Below, piece after piece: positions 7,206-16,321 of a stretch of 43,781 nt of DNA. Under the pieces are notes generated by a model. That model ran no database searches and was not told the origin of the DNA. It worked only from the letters and a program-made list of their open reading frames with translations. The stretch is from Acidiferrobacterales bacterium (GTDB taxonomy: Bacteria; Pseudomonadota; Gammaproteobacteria; Arenicellales; JAJDZL01): contig JAPPIB010000023.1 of the NCBI GenBank assembly GCA_028820695.1, positions 1 through 43,781 of the forward strand, written 5' to 3'. Positions within the stretch are counted from its first letter, which is position 1; every line of letters starts with the position of its first letter. The translations under genes were made by a program, and so were the position numbers.

Positions 7206-8638
7206 TGGCGGTTGACCTCAAGATCAGCGGTGGCCGGGTTATTGACGGTACCGGCGGCGAATCAAGAATTGCTGATGTAGTCGTCGACAAAGGCCGAATT
7301 ACAGGTGTCGGTGAATTTCCAGATACTGCAGCGATCAGATTGCTGGATGCGCAAGGCAAATGTGTCGCACCTGGATTCATTGACGCCCACACTCACGATG
7401 ATCGTGTGCTGTTGTCCTCACCGGACATGTCCTGCAAGATCAGTCAAGGGGTGACAACAGTCGTCACCGGAAACTGCGGCGTCAGTCTCGCTCCGCTTGC
7501 GAACGTCGACCCACCTCCTCCCCTGAATCTATTGGGTGACAGACAATGGTATCGGTTCGGCACCACCGCCGCCTACGTCAGTGAGTTGCGCAATGAGCCT
7601 GCGGCCGTCAATTCCATGATGCTTGTCGGGCATTCGACGTTGCGGGTTTCAACGATGGACCGTTTGGATCGCCCAGCGACCGCAAAGGAAATTGTTCAGA
7701 TGGAAAGATTGGTTGATGCAGCCATGCAAGAAGGCGCGAGCGGGTTCAGTACCGGGCTTGAATATCCACCGTCGATCCAAGCCTCCGAAAAGGAAGTCAT
7801 TGCACTGGCGAAAAGAGCTTCCATGGCTGGCGGAATCTACACTACACACATGCGCAACGAAAGTGATGATGTGCATCTTTCGATTGGAGAGACGGTTCGG
7901 GTTGCCCGGGAGGCGGACATCAGTACTGTGATTTCCCACCACAAGACCTGTGGCAAGAATAATTTCGGCAGGACCTGCGAAACACTGCCGCAGATTGAGG
8001 CAGCAAAGAAGTCCGTTCAACTCAACTTTGATGTCTACCCTTATGTCGCCAGTTCCACGTCTTTGCTTCCGCAGTACCTGAGCAAGGCAGATCGTGTGCT
8101 GATTACATGGTCTGATCCTCATCCTGAATGCAGCGGAATGGAACTGGAGAAAATCTGTGAGAATTGGAACGTCAGCACCGCTGAAGCTGTTGATTTGCTG
8201 TCTCCTGCAGGTGCCATCTATTTTCAGATGGATGAGGAGGATCTTCAGCGGGTATTGAAGTTTCCAGGGGCGATGATCGGCTCTGATGGATTGCCCAGTG
8301 ATCGTTTTCCACATCCGCGTCTATGGGGAACTTTTCCTCGCGTATTGGGACACTACAGCAGGGACCTTGGGCTATTTTCACTGGAGGAGGCAGTTGCGCG
8401 CATGACCGGCAATACGTCGGACACCTTTGGAATCGCCGACCGAGGCTTTATCAGCAAAGGCATGTGTGCAGACATAGTCGTATTCGATCCTGAAACAGTC
8501 ATCGACCGGGCCAGTTTCGAAGATCCGTTACAGCCGGCAGCGGGGATTGAATGGGTCTTCGTCAATGGTGAACTGGTCTACGAAGACTGCCAATGGACTG
8601 GAAGTCGTCCCGGCATGCTTTTGTCGCGCGCCGCTTGA
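7205..8638 (+). CDS. D-aminoacylase/N-acyl-D-amino-acid deacylase family amidohydrolase
   Basis: Zinc-dependent amidohydrolase of 477 residues. Typical segments are GFIDAHTHDD (metal His62, His64), VTTVVTGNCGVSLAPL with Cys91 at the position of the bridging cysteine in D-aminoacylases, YTTHMRNE, TVISHHK and MIGSDGLP (likely catalytic Asp). The C-terminus closes the usual beta-sandwich (GMCADIVVFDPETV). The start overlaps the RACo stop by one base, so the two are translationally coupled. Family members cleave N-acyl D-amino acids and related ureido or cyclic compounds. The true substrate is unknown; in this operon it may process a by-product or precursor of the demethylated amine. Confidence 0.88.
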   Translation: MAVDLKISGGRVIDGTGGESRIADVVVDKGRITGVGEFPDTAAIRLLDAQGKCVAPGFIDAHTHDDRVLLSSPDMSCKISQGVTTVVTGNCGVSLAPLANVDPPPPLNLLGDRQWYRFGTTAAYVSELRNEPAAVNSMMLVGHSTLRVSTMDRLDRPATAKEIVQMERLVDAAMQEGASGFSTGLEYPPSIQASEKEVIALAKRASMAGGIYTTHMRNESDDVHLSIGETVRVAREADISTVISHHKTCGKNNFGRTCETLPQIEAAKKSVQLNFDVYPYVASSTSLLPQYLSKADRVLITWSDPHPECSGMELEKICENWNVSTAEAVDLLSPAGAIYFQMDEEDLQRVLKFPGAMIGSDGLPSDRFPHPRLWGTFPRVLGHYSRDLGLFSLEEAVARMTGNTSDTFGIADRGFISKGMCADIVVFDPETVIDRASFEDPLQPAAGIEWVFVNGELVYEDCQWTGSRPGMLLSRAA

Positions 8639-8661
8639 CCGATATCTTGATTCCTACGTTC

Positions 8662-10638
8662 TCACCGACGGGCACCCACCTGTCCTGAAACTGAAACAGT
8701 GATCTGGGACTCGATGAAGACCTTGTGCCCTCCAAGGCCGTTGATGATGTTGTCATTGCGTGAGACATCGATACTCGCTTTTTCCGGATTCATCGATACT
8801 GCACGAACTCGGGCAAGTGATTCGAGTTCCTCAATTGCCACATCAGCAGCTTTTTCGAGGTCGGAAAAATCCTGAACTCCGCTCGGAGTGTGTATGCGGT
8901 AGACTCCTTCTGCCGGTGACGTGATCAGTCCTGACACGCGCTGGGACACATCGCCGGCGGCAGCGCCTACGGCATTCCCGACATTCGAGTATTCAGGTAT
9001 GTCACACGGGAGATTCAGCCGCGAGGCTACCTCAGGATAAAACGGCGATGCAGGTGCGCCCACCACCGCCAGTGTTCCGTTGAGGGTTAACTTCACGTCG
9101 ACCAACTGTGAACCAGACTTGGATATCGCCTTGTTCAGAAGATAGTCACTGGTTTTCACCGGACTGGAGTGCGTCGACTCCGAGCGAACTGCTGCCATAA
9201 CCAGTGATTCGCAGGACTTGTGAATCACCGCTTCGATCACTTCTTCGCAGAAGCGCTCCGGGCTGTCCCAATTCGCTTCCATGCCATTGGCAAAACCCCT
9301 GGTCCAGAGTTGGGCTGCGAGTGTCGCCGCCTCTACAGACCATCGATCCATCATGCCCAGTACATGCAGGGCGTCGGTCGGTGTGAACGCACACAATTGC
9401 ACCAGGTCCAGGGTGCGAAGTCGGTTGAACGCACGCAGCATCCGTCCGTCCCGGAGAAGTTCTTCACAACTGACAGGTCCGTCTTCGAGCAAATCCCATA
9501 ATTTCTTGTCAATTCTGCTGAGGTTCTGGACATCCACAGTTGATCTGCGGCGAGTAAGGAAACATCCCTGATATTCCTGTGGGTTACGCTTCAACTGTTC
9601 TTTCAGGGTTTCGACGACTGGATGGTGTTGGTGGCTGAGAGAACAGATGGGCATGGCGCGATTCGGGCCTATTTCGATCGGACTGGCAAACGAGACCTGA
9701 CTGTCCCCACCCAAGCCCACCGTGTAGACATCAACGGCTTCAACGAATGTCTTGAACCCGCCGATGTGCGCACCTTTGTGATCAATTCTGGGTTCCCCGC
9801 CACTAAGGATTGCGATGTCTGTTGTCGTGCCTCCGATGTCCGAGACGATTGAGACATCGCAGTCCGACAGTCTGCTGGCACCTACAATGCTGGCCGCCGG
9901 GCCGGACAACACGGTTTCTACCGGCCGCACCTTGGCGACTTCTGCACTGATCATCGAGCCATCTCCCTTGACGACCATGAGGGGAGCGCTGACTTCATGA
10001 ACTTCGAGCTCTGTGGAAACCGTCTGAACCAATTCAGCGATTGGAGCGATCAGCCGTGCATTCAGAACCGCGGTAGTCGCGCGGCGCGGGGCATCGAGAT
10101 TCGCTGTCAACTCATGGCTGCAAGTGACCGGCCGGTCGGAAAGTTGCATGATAAGGTTCCTGACAGCGATCTCATGCGCATTGTTCCGGACAGAAAACAT
10201 GCCTGCGACGGCGAATGCAGAAACACAGTTCGCATACTTGGCTACCGCAGCTTCAACCTGTTGCAGGTCGATCGGTTGCGACTCGTCGCCATGGGCGGTA
10301 TGTCCGCCATTCAGAAAGACTGCCGGGTCTCCACGCAGGGCAGTATTCAGTTGTGCCCGATTCAGGGATTCCGGCTTATGCCCGATCAGCAGCAGACAGA
10401 CAGACCCGCCGCGTCCCTCCACTATGGCATTCGTAGCCAGGGTAGTTGAAATTGCAGTGACCGTGATACACTCTGAGAGCGGTTGCTCAGCGCAATCAAT
10501 TCGATTGATGGCATCGCGGATTCCGACCGATAGATCATAATGTGTGGTCAGTGTCTTGGCGGTTCGAACCACCCCTATATCGTTGTCATACAGGACCGCG
10601 TCGGTATAGGTTCCGCCTGTGTCGATTCCGAGGCGCAT
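8662..10638 (-). CDS. Hydantoinase/oxoprolinase family A-type protein (HyuA-like)
   Basis: ASKHA-fold protein related to N-methylhydantoinase A and 5-oxoprolinase, which use ATP to open cyclic amides. It is 658 residues. The N-terminal MRLGIDTGGTYTDAV is the family's phosphate-binding start, and SDIGGTTTDIAILSGG (about 265-280) is the second nucleotide motif. No HyuB partner gene is present on either side, so the hydrolytic activity known for A+B pairs cannot be assumed. It is convergent with the amidohydrolase gene, with a 23-bp gap. Linkage to the corrinoid genes suggests either a cyclic amide in the same pathway or a second ATP-driven activator; both are inference. Confidence 0.85.
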   Translation of the reverse strand: MRLGIDTGGTYTDAVLYDNDIGVVRTAKTLTTHYDLSVGIRDAINRIDCAEQPLSECITVTAISTTLATNAIVEGRGGSVCLLLIGHKPESLNRAQLNTALRGDPAVFLNGGHTAHGDESQPIDLQQVEAAVAKYANCVSAFAVAGMFSVRNNAHEIAVRNLIMQLSDRPVTCSHELTANLDAPRRATTAVLNARLIAPIAELVQTVSTELEVHEVSAPLMVVKGDGSMISAEVAKVRPVETVLSGPAASIVGASRLSDCDVSIVSDIGGTTTDIAILSGGEPRIDHKGAHIGGFKTFVEAVDVYTVGLGGDSQVSFASPIEIGPNRAMPICSLSHQHHPVVETLKEQLKRNPQEYQGCFLTRRRSTVDVQNLSRIDKKLWDLLEDGPVSCEELLRDGRMLRAFNRLRTLDLVQLCAFTPTDALHVLGMMDRWSVEAATLAAQLWTRGFANGMEANWDSPERFCEEVIEAVIHKSCESLVMAAVRSESTHSSPVKTSDYLLNKAISKSGSQLVDVKLTLNGTLAVVGAPASPFYPEVASRLNLPCDIPEYSNVGNAVGAAAGDVSQRVSGLITSPAEGVYRIHTPSGVQDFSDLEKAADVAIEELESLARVRAVSMNPEKASIDVSRNDNIINGLGGHKVFIESQITVSVSGQVGARR

Positions 10639-10777
10639 AGTCGGTCAGCCAGATAGATCAGGAGACGATCAGATTCTCTATGGGACCTGATGTCAGATCG
10701 GATACAGGGCGCGTGAGTCCAGGGAATCGCACAGGCATCAGGCAAAAACAGAATTCCGCCGACTGAAACCAATCGGG

Positions 10778-11779
10778 TCAGTCGCTTCCCTTGATTCGCA
10801 CCACGATGCGCCCAACAATCGATCCGTCCATGAATTGATCAAACGAAGCGGGAAGGTTTTCGAAATCAACGACCTCTTTTACAATCAGATTCATGTCTGC
10901 GGGTTTTAGATCCGAACACATTCGCTCCCATGCCTTGTCTCGGACTTCCCGAGGCATCTCAAGCGAATTGATACCGAGCACAGACACCCCTCTGAGTATG
11001 AAAGGCATCACTGTCGTCTTGAAGCCGACTCCACCGGCAAGTCCAATTGATCCGATATTGCCCCAAGGCTTGACGGTTCTGGTCAGCCAACCTAGAATAT
11101 CACCGCCTACATTGTCAACTGCGCCACCCCACTGGGCTCTCTCCAAAGGTCGGTCACCCATATCGAGACTATGTCGATCGATCAGTTCGCCGGCCCCAAG
11201 TGTCCGAAGATAATCTTCATGTTGTTTCTTCCCCGACAACGCGATGACATCGTAACCCAAACCCGAGAACATACTGATTGCGAAACTTCCCACCCCTCCG
11301 GTTGCACCGGTCACAACAATGGGGCCGCGTTCGGGAATCTGTCCGTTATCTTCCATTCTGATCACAGCGATTGCCGCGGTAAAACCGGCAGTGCCGAATG
11401 CCATCGCATCATATTCCGTTAACCCTGAAGGCATTGGCACAACACAATCACCTGGAACCCTGGCGTATTCGGAGTAACCCCCGTCGTGAATTTCAGACAA
11501 TCCACAACCCACGACCAGTACAGAGTCGCCTTCCTTGTAGCGCGCATCATTCGAAGCGGCGACTTTGCCTGCCAGATCAATTCCGCCATTCAGTGGATAC
11601 TGTCGCAGAATTCGTCCCTTTCCGGTGGCAGCAAGGGCATCTTTGAAATTGATCGTCGAATAGCTTGTCTTGATTACAACATCGCCATCAGTCAACTCGT
11701 CGACCGACATGTTCGTGAAATTCGCAGATATGGATTTATCTTCGCCTTGGCTGATACGGTAACTGCGGAACGATTCCAT
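10778..11779 (-). CDS. acuI: MDR-family NADPH oxidoreductase, YhdH/AcuI (acryloyl-CoA reductase) type
   Basis: Medium-chain dehydrogenase/reductase without the structural zinc lobe, 333 residues. The start at 11779 is chosen because AAGGAGA lies just upstream; a longer frame from 11824 lacks one. Family segments: STINFKDALAATGKG, GGIDLAGKV, VVTGATGGVGSFAISM (nucleotide fold), AVDNVGGDILGWL and SIGLAGG. YhdH/AcuI enzymes reduce acryloyl-CoA to propionyl-CoA and detoxify acrylate, for example after DMSP cleavage. The family is widespread, so a role with the nearby methyl-transfer genes is only a possibility. It follows no close gene: the HyuA-like start is 140 bp downstream of its own stop. Confidence 0.82.
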   Translation of the reverse strand: MESFRSYRISQGEDKSISANFTNMSVDELTDGDVVIKTSYSTINFKDALAATGKGRILRQYPLNGGIDLAGKVAASNDARYKEGDSVLVVGCGLSEIHDGGYSEYARVPGDCVVPMPSGLTEYDAMAFGTAGFTAAIAVIRMEDNGQIPERGPIVVTGATGGVGSFAISMFSGLGYDVIALSGKKQHEDYLRTLGAGELIDRHSLDMGDRPLERAQWGGAVDNVGGDILGWLTRTVKPWGNIGSIGLAGGVGFKTTVMPFILRGVSVLGINSLEMPREVRDKAWERMCSDLKPADMNLIVKEVVDFENLPASFDQFMDGSIVGRIVVRIKGSD

Positions 11780-12152
11780 TTTGTTCTCCTTAGATTTTGG
11801 GGTTGGGTCGGAAACTCGATGCAAGGAAACAGGTCGAATCTGAATCGATGGTTCCAGAATTAATTCGAAATCTCAATAGCATGCGGTATTTTATAGTACG
11901 TTATCGACGTAACGCACACAACCAACACCGATCTGTCTGTCAGGTACCTGTTCAGCTTATGGGTTGCCGAATAACAATTTCGAGGGCACGAGCATGGCAG
12001 TTGCTCCGGGTTGCGCACTTCGGCTTGGGTGTGCGACAAGGTCCCATAGTCCGGGTCAGTGGAGGCGACATTCAACCAGTGAGATAGGCATCGCCATGTT
12101 TCCTATAATTTGGGATTTGATGAACTGATCTTGAACGAACTAGGAGCGTCCC
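11780..12152. other. Intergenic region between divergent acuI and hinT
   Basis: About 370 bp without a convincing gene. A 71-codon minus-strand frame (11860-12075) has no recognisable product. It holds a possible RNA hairpin: GTTGCGCAC (12010-12018) and GTGTGCGAC (12029-12037) pair over nine positions with two G-U pairs. It also holds a short inverted repeat CGTTA...TAACG near 11900 and the AGGAG ribosome site of hinT at about 12142-12146. I found no 4.5S, 6S or tmRNA signature. Confidence 0.4.
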
Positions 12153-12497
12153 GTGGCAGAGGAAACAATTTTCAGTAAGATTATCAGAAAGGAGATTCCG
12201 GCAGATATCGTCTATGAGGATGATCTGGTGCTGGCTTTTCGTGATATTGCACCGCAAGCGCCTGTACACTTTCTGATCATTCCCAAAAAAGTGATTCCAA
12301 CCGTGAACGATATAGCCGAAGACGATGAGCCGATGCTCGGCAGGCTGTTTTCGGTTGCTGCAAGACTTGCAAACGAACACGATGTCGACGAAAGTGGCTA
12401 TCGCCTTACCGTCAACTGTAACTCTGATGGACGCCAGGAAGTATTTCATCTGCACATGCACCTGATGGGTGGACGCCAGATGCAACGCATGGGGTAG
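12153..12497 (+). CDS. hinT: HIT-family purine nucleoside phosphoramidase (HinT)
   Basis: Cytosolic histidine-triad hydrolase of nucleoside phosphoramidates and aminoacyl-adenylates. It is 114 residues, the usual length. The N-terminus ([21 protein letters not shown]) is typical, and the triad is HLHMHLMGG near residues 99-107. The start is GTG at 12153 with TAGGAG just upstream. It is a single-gene unit between oppositely directed neighbours. Confidence 0.95.
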   Translation: MAEETIFSKIIRKEIPADIVYEDDLVLAFRDIAPQAPVHFLIIPKKVIPTVNDIAEDDEPMLGRLFSVAARLANEHDVDESGYRLTVNCNSDGRQEVFHLHMHLMGGRQMQRMG

Positions 12498-12506
12498 GGT
12501 TGGCTG

Positions 12507-12540
12507 GTCTCCGACTCAATGAGGATCCTCGGTCGGAGAC
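12507..12540. terminator. Nested inverted repeat after hinT
   Basis: GTCTCCGAC (12507-12515) and GTCGGAGAC (12532-12540) form a perfect 9-bp stem. The loop contains the self-complementary GAGGATCCTC (12521-12530). It lies between the convergent hinT and bamE genes, the right place for a bidirectional terminator, but no T-run follows on either strand, so the call is tentative. Confidence 0.4.
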
Positions 12541-12613
12541 GTATAAATGGGAACTGAAAAAAACTCAATATCCAGGCATGTACTCGGATGACGAGTCATA
12601 TTCGCTTAATTGA

Positions 12614-12976
12614 TCATTCAGTTTGCGTTTCCGTGCCCTCCTCGTCGGGCTGTGCTTTACCGACCTGCTCAACTTTAACGACGCCGTCATTGTCGAAAAA
12701 GATTGTCACTCGCTCCTTGAATACCTCACTTCGCGGATTACCGACGATCAGCAGCACGTAATCCCATCGATCCGGATTGAACGTGTCGACCAATAGGGGC
12801 GTACCCAAAATACTCTGCACCTCCTCCTTGGTCATTCCGACTTGTACTTTTGTGATGTCTTCAGCCTCTGCAATCTGTCCCTGATGGATGTCCGGTCGAT
12901 GGATCGCACAGCCAGCCAACACAATCACGCCTGCGAGCGCAATACACAACACATAATGTTTTTTATAAAATAACAC
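12614..12976 (-). CDS. bamE: Outer-membrane assembly lipoprotein BamE (SmpA/OmlA)
   Basis: Small lipoprotein of the BAM complex that inserts beta-barrel proteins into the outer membrane. It is 120 residues. The N-terminal hydrophobic signal ends in the lipobox LAGC, making Cys23 the lipidated residue. The SmpA/OmlA domain follows with VGMTKEEVQSILGTP and WDYVLLI. The start is GTG at 12976, 19 bp after the GNAT gene. The recN-bamE order agrees with other gammaproteobacteria. Confidence 0.93.
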   Translation of the reverse strand: MLFYKKHYVLCIALAGVIVLAGCAIHRPDIHQGQIAEAEDITKVQVGMTKEEVQSILGTPLLVDTFNPDRWDYVLLIVGNPRSEVFKERVTIFFDNDGVVKVEQVGKAQPDEEGTETQTE

Positions 12977-12995
12977 GATTATCTTATTGAAATAG

Positions 12996-13478
12996 CTAAT
13001 CTATATTTCTTTGCATCGCGATCTCGTCACAATCGGTGAACTTGTGACATTTGATGCAGACACCCCAAACCTTTTCCGGAAAGATCGACTTGGGCACAAT
13101 ATGAAAACCCAGACTTTGAAAGAATTCAGGCACGTAAGTCAGCGCCATGACGCGAGAAAGTCCCAACATCCTTGCTTTTTCGATCAATGCCTCTACGAGT
13201 ATTCCACCCAAACCCCGATGGGTCGATGCGTTGTCAACGGCCAGGCTGCGGATTTCACAGAGGGATTGGGAGAAGATTTCCAGCGCCGCGCAACCCTGAA
13301 CAACTTCGTTGACTTCCACTACGCTGAACTTCATCAGGTTGTCATAGATTTCGTCCCTGGAACGCGGCAAAAGCACACCGGAAGCCATATGAACTTCTAT
13401 TAGCTCATAGATCCGATCGACATCCGAAGCGAGAGCCTCCCGGACGATTGGCTTGTGTAATAACTCAGCGGCATACAT
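12996..13478 (-). CDS. argA: GNAT acetyltransferase, short ArgA-type N-acetylglutamate synthase
   Basis: GNAT-only protein of 160 residues that lacks the amino-acid-kinase domain of classical ArgA. The acetyl-CoA loop is THRGLGGILV, and the C-terminal segment FPEKVWGVCIKCHKFTDCDEIAM is characteristic of short N-acetylglutamate synthases, which start arginine biosynthesis. The start at 13478 has AGGGGA upstream and overlaps the recN stop by 14 bp, so it is coupled to recN. The alternative is a general GNAT of unknown substrate, but the C-terminal Cys-rich motif argues for the ArgA group. Confidence 0.8.
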   Translation of the reverse strand: MYAAELLHKPIVREALASDVDRIYELIEVHMASGVLLPRSRDEIYDNLMKFSVVEVNEVVQGCAALEIFSQSLCEIRSLAVDNASTHRGLGGILVEALIEKARMLGLSRVMALTYVPEFFQSLGFHIVPKSIFPEKVWGVCIKCHKFTDCDEIAMQRNID

Positions 13479-15144
13479 CAATTTTCCCCTGTTCGAGCAT
13501 TTCCTTGGCATGCTCGATCGCACGACCGGTAATTTTAGCACCACCGAGCATACGCGCTATTTCATTTACACGCTGTTCCCGGTCGAGCAGATGAACTTCG
13601 ACCGTAGAGGTATCCTGAGTTGTTTTCGATACATTGATCTGCTGATGTCCCTGCGCTGCCACCTGAGGCAGATGGGTGATGCAGATAATTTGTACCGACT
13701 GTCCAAGTGCCTGCAGCAACTGTCCTACGCGTTCGGCGACTCTGCCACCGATTCCGACATCCACCTCGTCGAAAACAATGGTTGGCACCTTTGTCGAATC
13801 CAGATTGGTCACCTGAATCGCGAGACTCAGTCGGGACAGCTCGCCGCCAGAGGCGACATCCGACAGTGCCCCAACTGCTTGCCCGGGTGTGGTTGAAACC
13901 AGAAACCTTGCACTCTCATCGCCGTAACTCTCAAAACGCTCAGGATCGGTCGGGGAAAACCCGATTTCAAAAACACCTCCCTCCATGCCGAGATTCTGCA
14001 TTTGACTGGTAATCAGCTGCTCAAACTGGTCTTTCGCCGACTTTCGCCTGTCACTGACTCTTGCTGCAACAGTACGATATTCGAGTTTATATTGCTCAAT
14101 GTTCGAATCGAGCTGCGCGATTTCATCAAGTCGCTTCTCGTAGGACTCGATTTTGGACTGTAGCGCATCCATCGCAGCAGGCAGTTCGTCGGCATCGACA
14201 TCGTGAACTCGAGCCAGACGCTGAAGAGTGCCCATTCGCTGTTCGATTTCCTCGATGTCGCCGGGATTGTGTTCGATACGATCGGCAAGTGACCGCAGTT
14301 CCCGCGCGACATCATCGACACGAAATCTCGCTTCATCCAACAGTTCGGTGTGGGACTGTATGCCGGAGTCAAAATCACTGAGCCGTTGCAACTGTCTGGC
14401 GTATTCGCCGAGTGTTCCGCTCACAGTGGAATCATCGGAATAGAAAAGACCCAGCGAAACCTCACCCAGCGTGGACGACAGCTCCTCTGAGTGGGAAAGT
14501 TGCAGCAGTCTTTCCCGCAACGACGAAAATTCTCCTTTCTGCGGTGTCAGTTGATCAAATACCTCATACTGATCGCGCAAAAGCTCGAGATGCTGCTCAT
14601 AGCTCGACCTGAGTTGCTTCGCCTCCGCTTTACCTGACTCCGCCTTGTGGACCTGCCTGGAATGATCAGCGAGCCCGTTCAGATCGTCGGAGTTGCCGGC
14701 AAAACCGTCGAAAATGCCTCGTTGGGTAATCGGTTTCAGCAGCATGTGATGTTCATGCTGACCATGAATATCAACCAGGGTGGTTCCAAGCTCACGCAAA
14801 GTCTGCAAGGATGCGGAGGTGCCGTTGACGTACACTCGAGTGGGCTTTTGTCTGTAGATTTCCCTGCGAATGGTGCAGGTTGAGCCGGCATGCAAGTCGT
14901 AGGATTGAAGAAATTCAACAGTGCGCGGATTGTTCGTTTCGAACATTACCGTAATTTGCGCCATATCGCACCCGTCCCGCACAATCGCGGAATTGGTACG
15001 TTCGCCGAAGGCGTATTTCAAGGAATCTACAACCAGGGACTTGCCAGCACCGGTTTCACCTGTAATGACCGTCATACCCGGGTCGAACTCGATCTCGATT
15101 TCCGGAATCAATAGATAGTTCTTGATATGGAGCGATCTGAGCAT
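13465..15144 (-). CDS. recN: DNA repair protein RecN
   Basis: SMC-like ATPase that helps repair double-strand breaks by recombination. It is 559 residues, the normal length. Walker A is GETGAGKS near residue 30. A long coiled-coil middle follows (about 150-370), then the ABC signature ASGGELSRLSLAI and Walker B TIVFDEVDVGIGG, and the His-switch segment ICITHLPQVAAQGH. It lies 16 bp after nadK in the conserved nadK-recN order. Confidence 0.96.
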   Translation of the reverse strand: MLRSLHIKNYLLIPEIEIEFDPGMTVITGETGAGKSLVVDSLKYAFGERTNSAIVRDGCDMAQITVMFETNNPRTVEFLQSYDLHAGSTCTIRREIYRQKPTRVYVNGTSASLQTLRELGTTLVDIHGQHEHHMLLKPITQRGIFDGFAGNSDDLNGLADHSRQVHKAESGKAEAKQLRSSYEQHLELLRDQYEVFDQLTPQKGEFSSLRERLLQLSHSEELSSTLGEVSLGLFYSDDSTVSGTLGEYARQLQRLSDFDSGIQSHTELLDEARFRVDDVARELRSLADRIEHNPGDIEEIEQRMGTLQRLARVHDVDADELPAAMDALQSKIESYEKRLDEIAQLDSNIEQYKLEYRTVAARVSDRRKSAKDQFEQLITSQMQNLGMEGGVFEIGFSPTDPERFESYGDESARFLVSTTPGQAVGALSDVASGGELSRLSLAIQVTNLDSTKVPTIVFDEVDVGIGGRVAERVGQLLQALGQSVQIICITHLPQVAAQGHQQINVSKTTQDTSTVEVHLLDREQRVNEIARMLGGAKITGRAIEHAKEMLEQGKIDVCR

Positions 15145-15160
15145 TCGCGACTTGACAGGA

Positions 15161-16012
15161 TCAGACGCCCAGGCCGAGTTTCTGTCTCAGCGCGTTATAG
15201 AAGGTGTGGCCGGTAATGCGGATGAAGTCCACCGTATGTCGGTCGCGCTGTACTACAATCCGCTCGTTGCCGGCGAATTCAGCACGGACATGTCCATCCA
15301 CCACAAGACTGGCATTGGTCGGAGCAACGTCTACGAGCTGAATGTCGATACTGCTGTCGTCACTCAATACGATTGGTCTGTGCGTCAGGGTATGGGGGTT
15401 GAGCGGTACCAGTTCCATTGCAGGCAGTGTCGGATAAAGCACCGAGCCACCTGCAGAAAGGGCGTATGCCGTCGACCCTGTCGGTGTGGCGACAATGACT
15501 CCGTCAGCGCGCAGATTCGTCATGAAATTCCCATCGACAGATATTTCAAAGTCAATGAGGCGGCCATAGTTTGACTTATGGACGACAATGTCATTCAAGG
15601 CGCTGAATGATTTTGTGCGGCTGCCCGACAATGTGGTTTTGGCCACCAGCACCATACGGGTCTCGATGGAGTATTGGCCGTCAAGGGCAAGTTGCATCGA
15701 TTCCTCAATCTCGCGCACTGCGACGTCAGAAAGAAACCCCCGTCTCCCGACGTTGATTCCAAGAACTGGGGCCTTGCAGCCAGCGCGCAGTCTCGCAACA
15801 TTCATGAACGTCCCGTCGCCACCAACAATAATTGCGAGATCAAGCTCGTCGTCGTCAACCCCGCGATTCTTATCGTCGTCCAGAATCGTCACGTAATACT
15901 GTCGATGCGTGATCGCGTTCGAGTCGAGTATGACAGTAATTCTGTCAACCACCTCTGTCACGGCAGCGTCTTCGAGATTGCCGAAAATTCCAATTGTGTT
16001 GAATTCAGTCAT
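15161..16012 (-). CDS. nadK: NAD kinase
   Basis: ATP-dependent phosphorylation of NAD to NADP in the cytosol. The substrate motif GGDGTFMNVAR, the later NLRADGVIVATPTGSTAYALSAGG and the C-terminal VVDGH segment are all present. I chose the ATG at 16012 (MTEFNTIGIFGN) because it fits the family N-terminus and gives 283 residues; an ATG at 16054 would add 14 residues and has a somewhat better purine-rich upstream stretch. Confidence 0.95.
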   Translation of the reverse strand: MTEFNTIGIFGNLEDAAVTEVVDRITVILDSNAITHRQYYVTILDDDKNRGVDDDELDLAIIVGGDGTFMNVARLRAGCKAPVLGINVGRRGFLSDVAVREIEESMQLALDGQYSIETRMVLVAKTTLSGSRTKSFSALNDIVVHKSNYGRLIDFEISVDGNFMTNLRADGVIVATPTGSTAYALSAGGSVLYPTLPAMELVPLNPHTLTHRPIVLSDDSSIDIQLVDVAPTNASLVVDGHVRAEFAGNERIVVQRDRHTVDFIRITGHTFYNALRQKLGLGV

Positions 16013-16321
16013 CAATCGTTTCGGGTTCTTCAAGTCGTTCCGGGTTTGTGGCATTACCGCCCGATAGCCATTGGAGGTCAGGGGGAATCACTGTGCGCGA
16101 GACAGATACGGCAGCCTGCGCTGCGATTGTCGATGGATTGCCCAAAACTGCCTGATCTGGCGGACTAGGATGGACAGTGAACATAAATTTTGTCCCAAGT
16201 TTTCCGAATTTCATGCAATCGGTTATATACTTGACATGACAGAGTCAAGCCTTCAATTTTACTCTGTAATCACCGAAAAGAATAACGGCGAATTGATTCC
16301 GGGATTGTAAGAAGATAGGCC
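16013..16321. promoter_or_regulatory. Divergent nadK/hrcA intergenic region
   Basis: About 310 bp. No gene is convincing on either strand. It contains TTGACA at 16231-16236 inside a 6-bp inverted repeat CTTGAC...GTCAAG (16230-16249), a plausible -35 region toward hrcA, though no good -10 sits at 17 bp. I looked for the CIRCE element (TTAGCACTC, 9 nt, GAGTGCTAA) and did not find it. No clear sigma-32 promoter either. Confidence 0.4.

Noticed and set aside
16256..16268. Third copy of the P1/P2 element on the minus strand (ACAGAGTAAAAT)
   Set aside because: Only the downstream half matches; the TTGACTTG part is absent at the required spacing.
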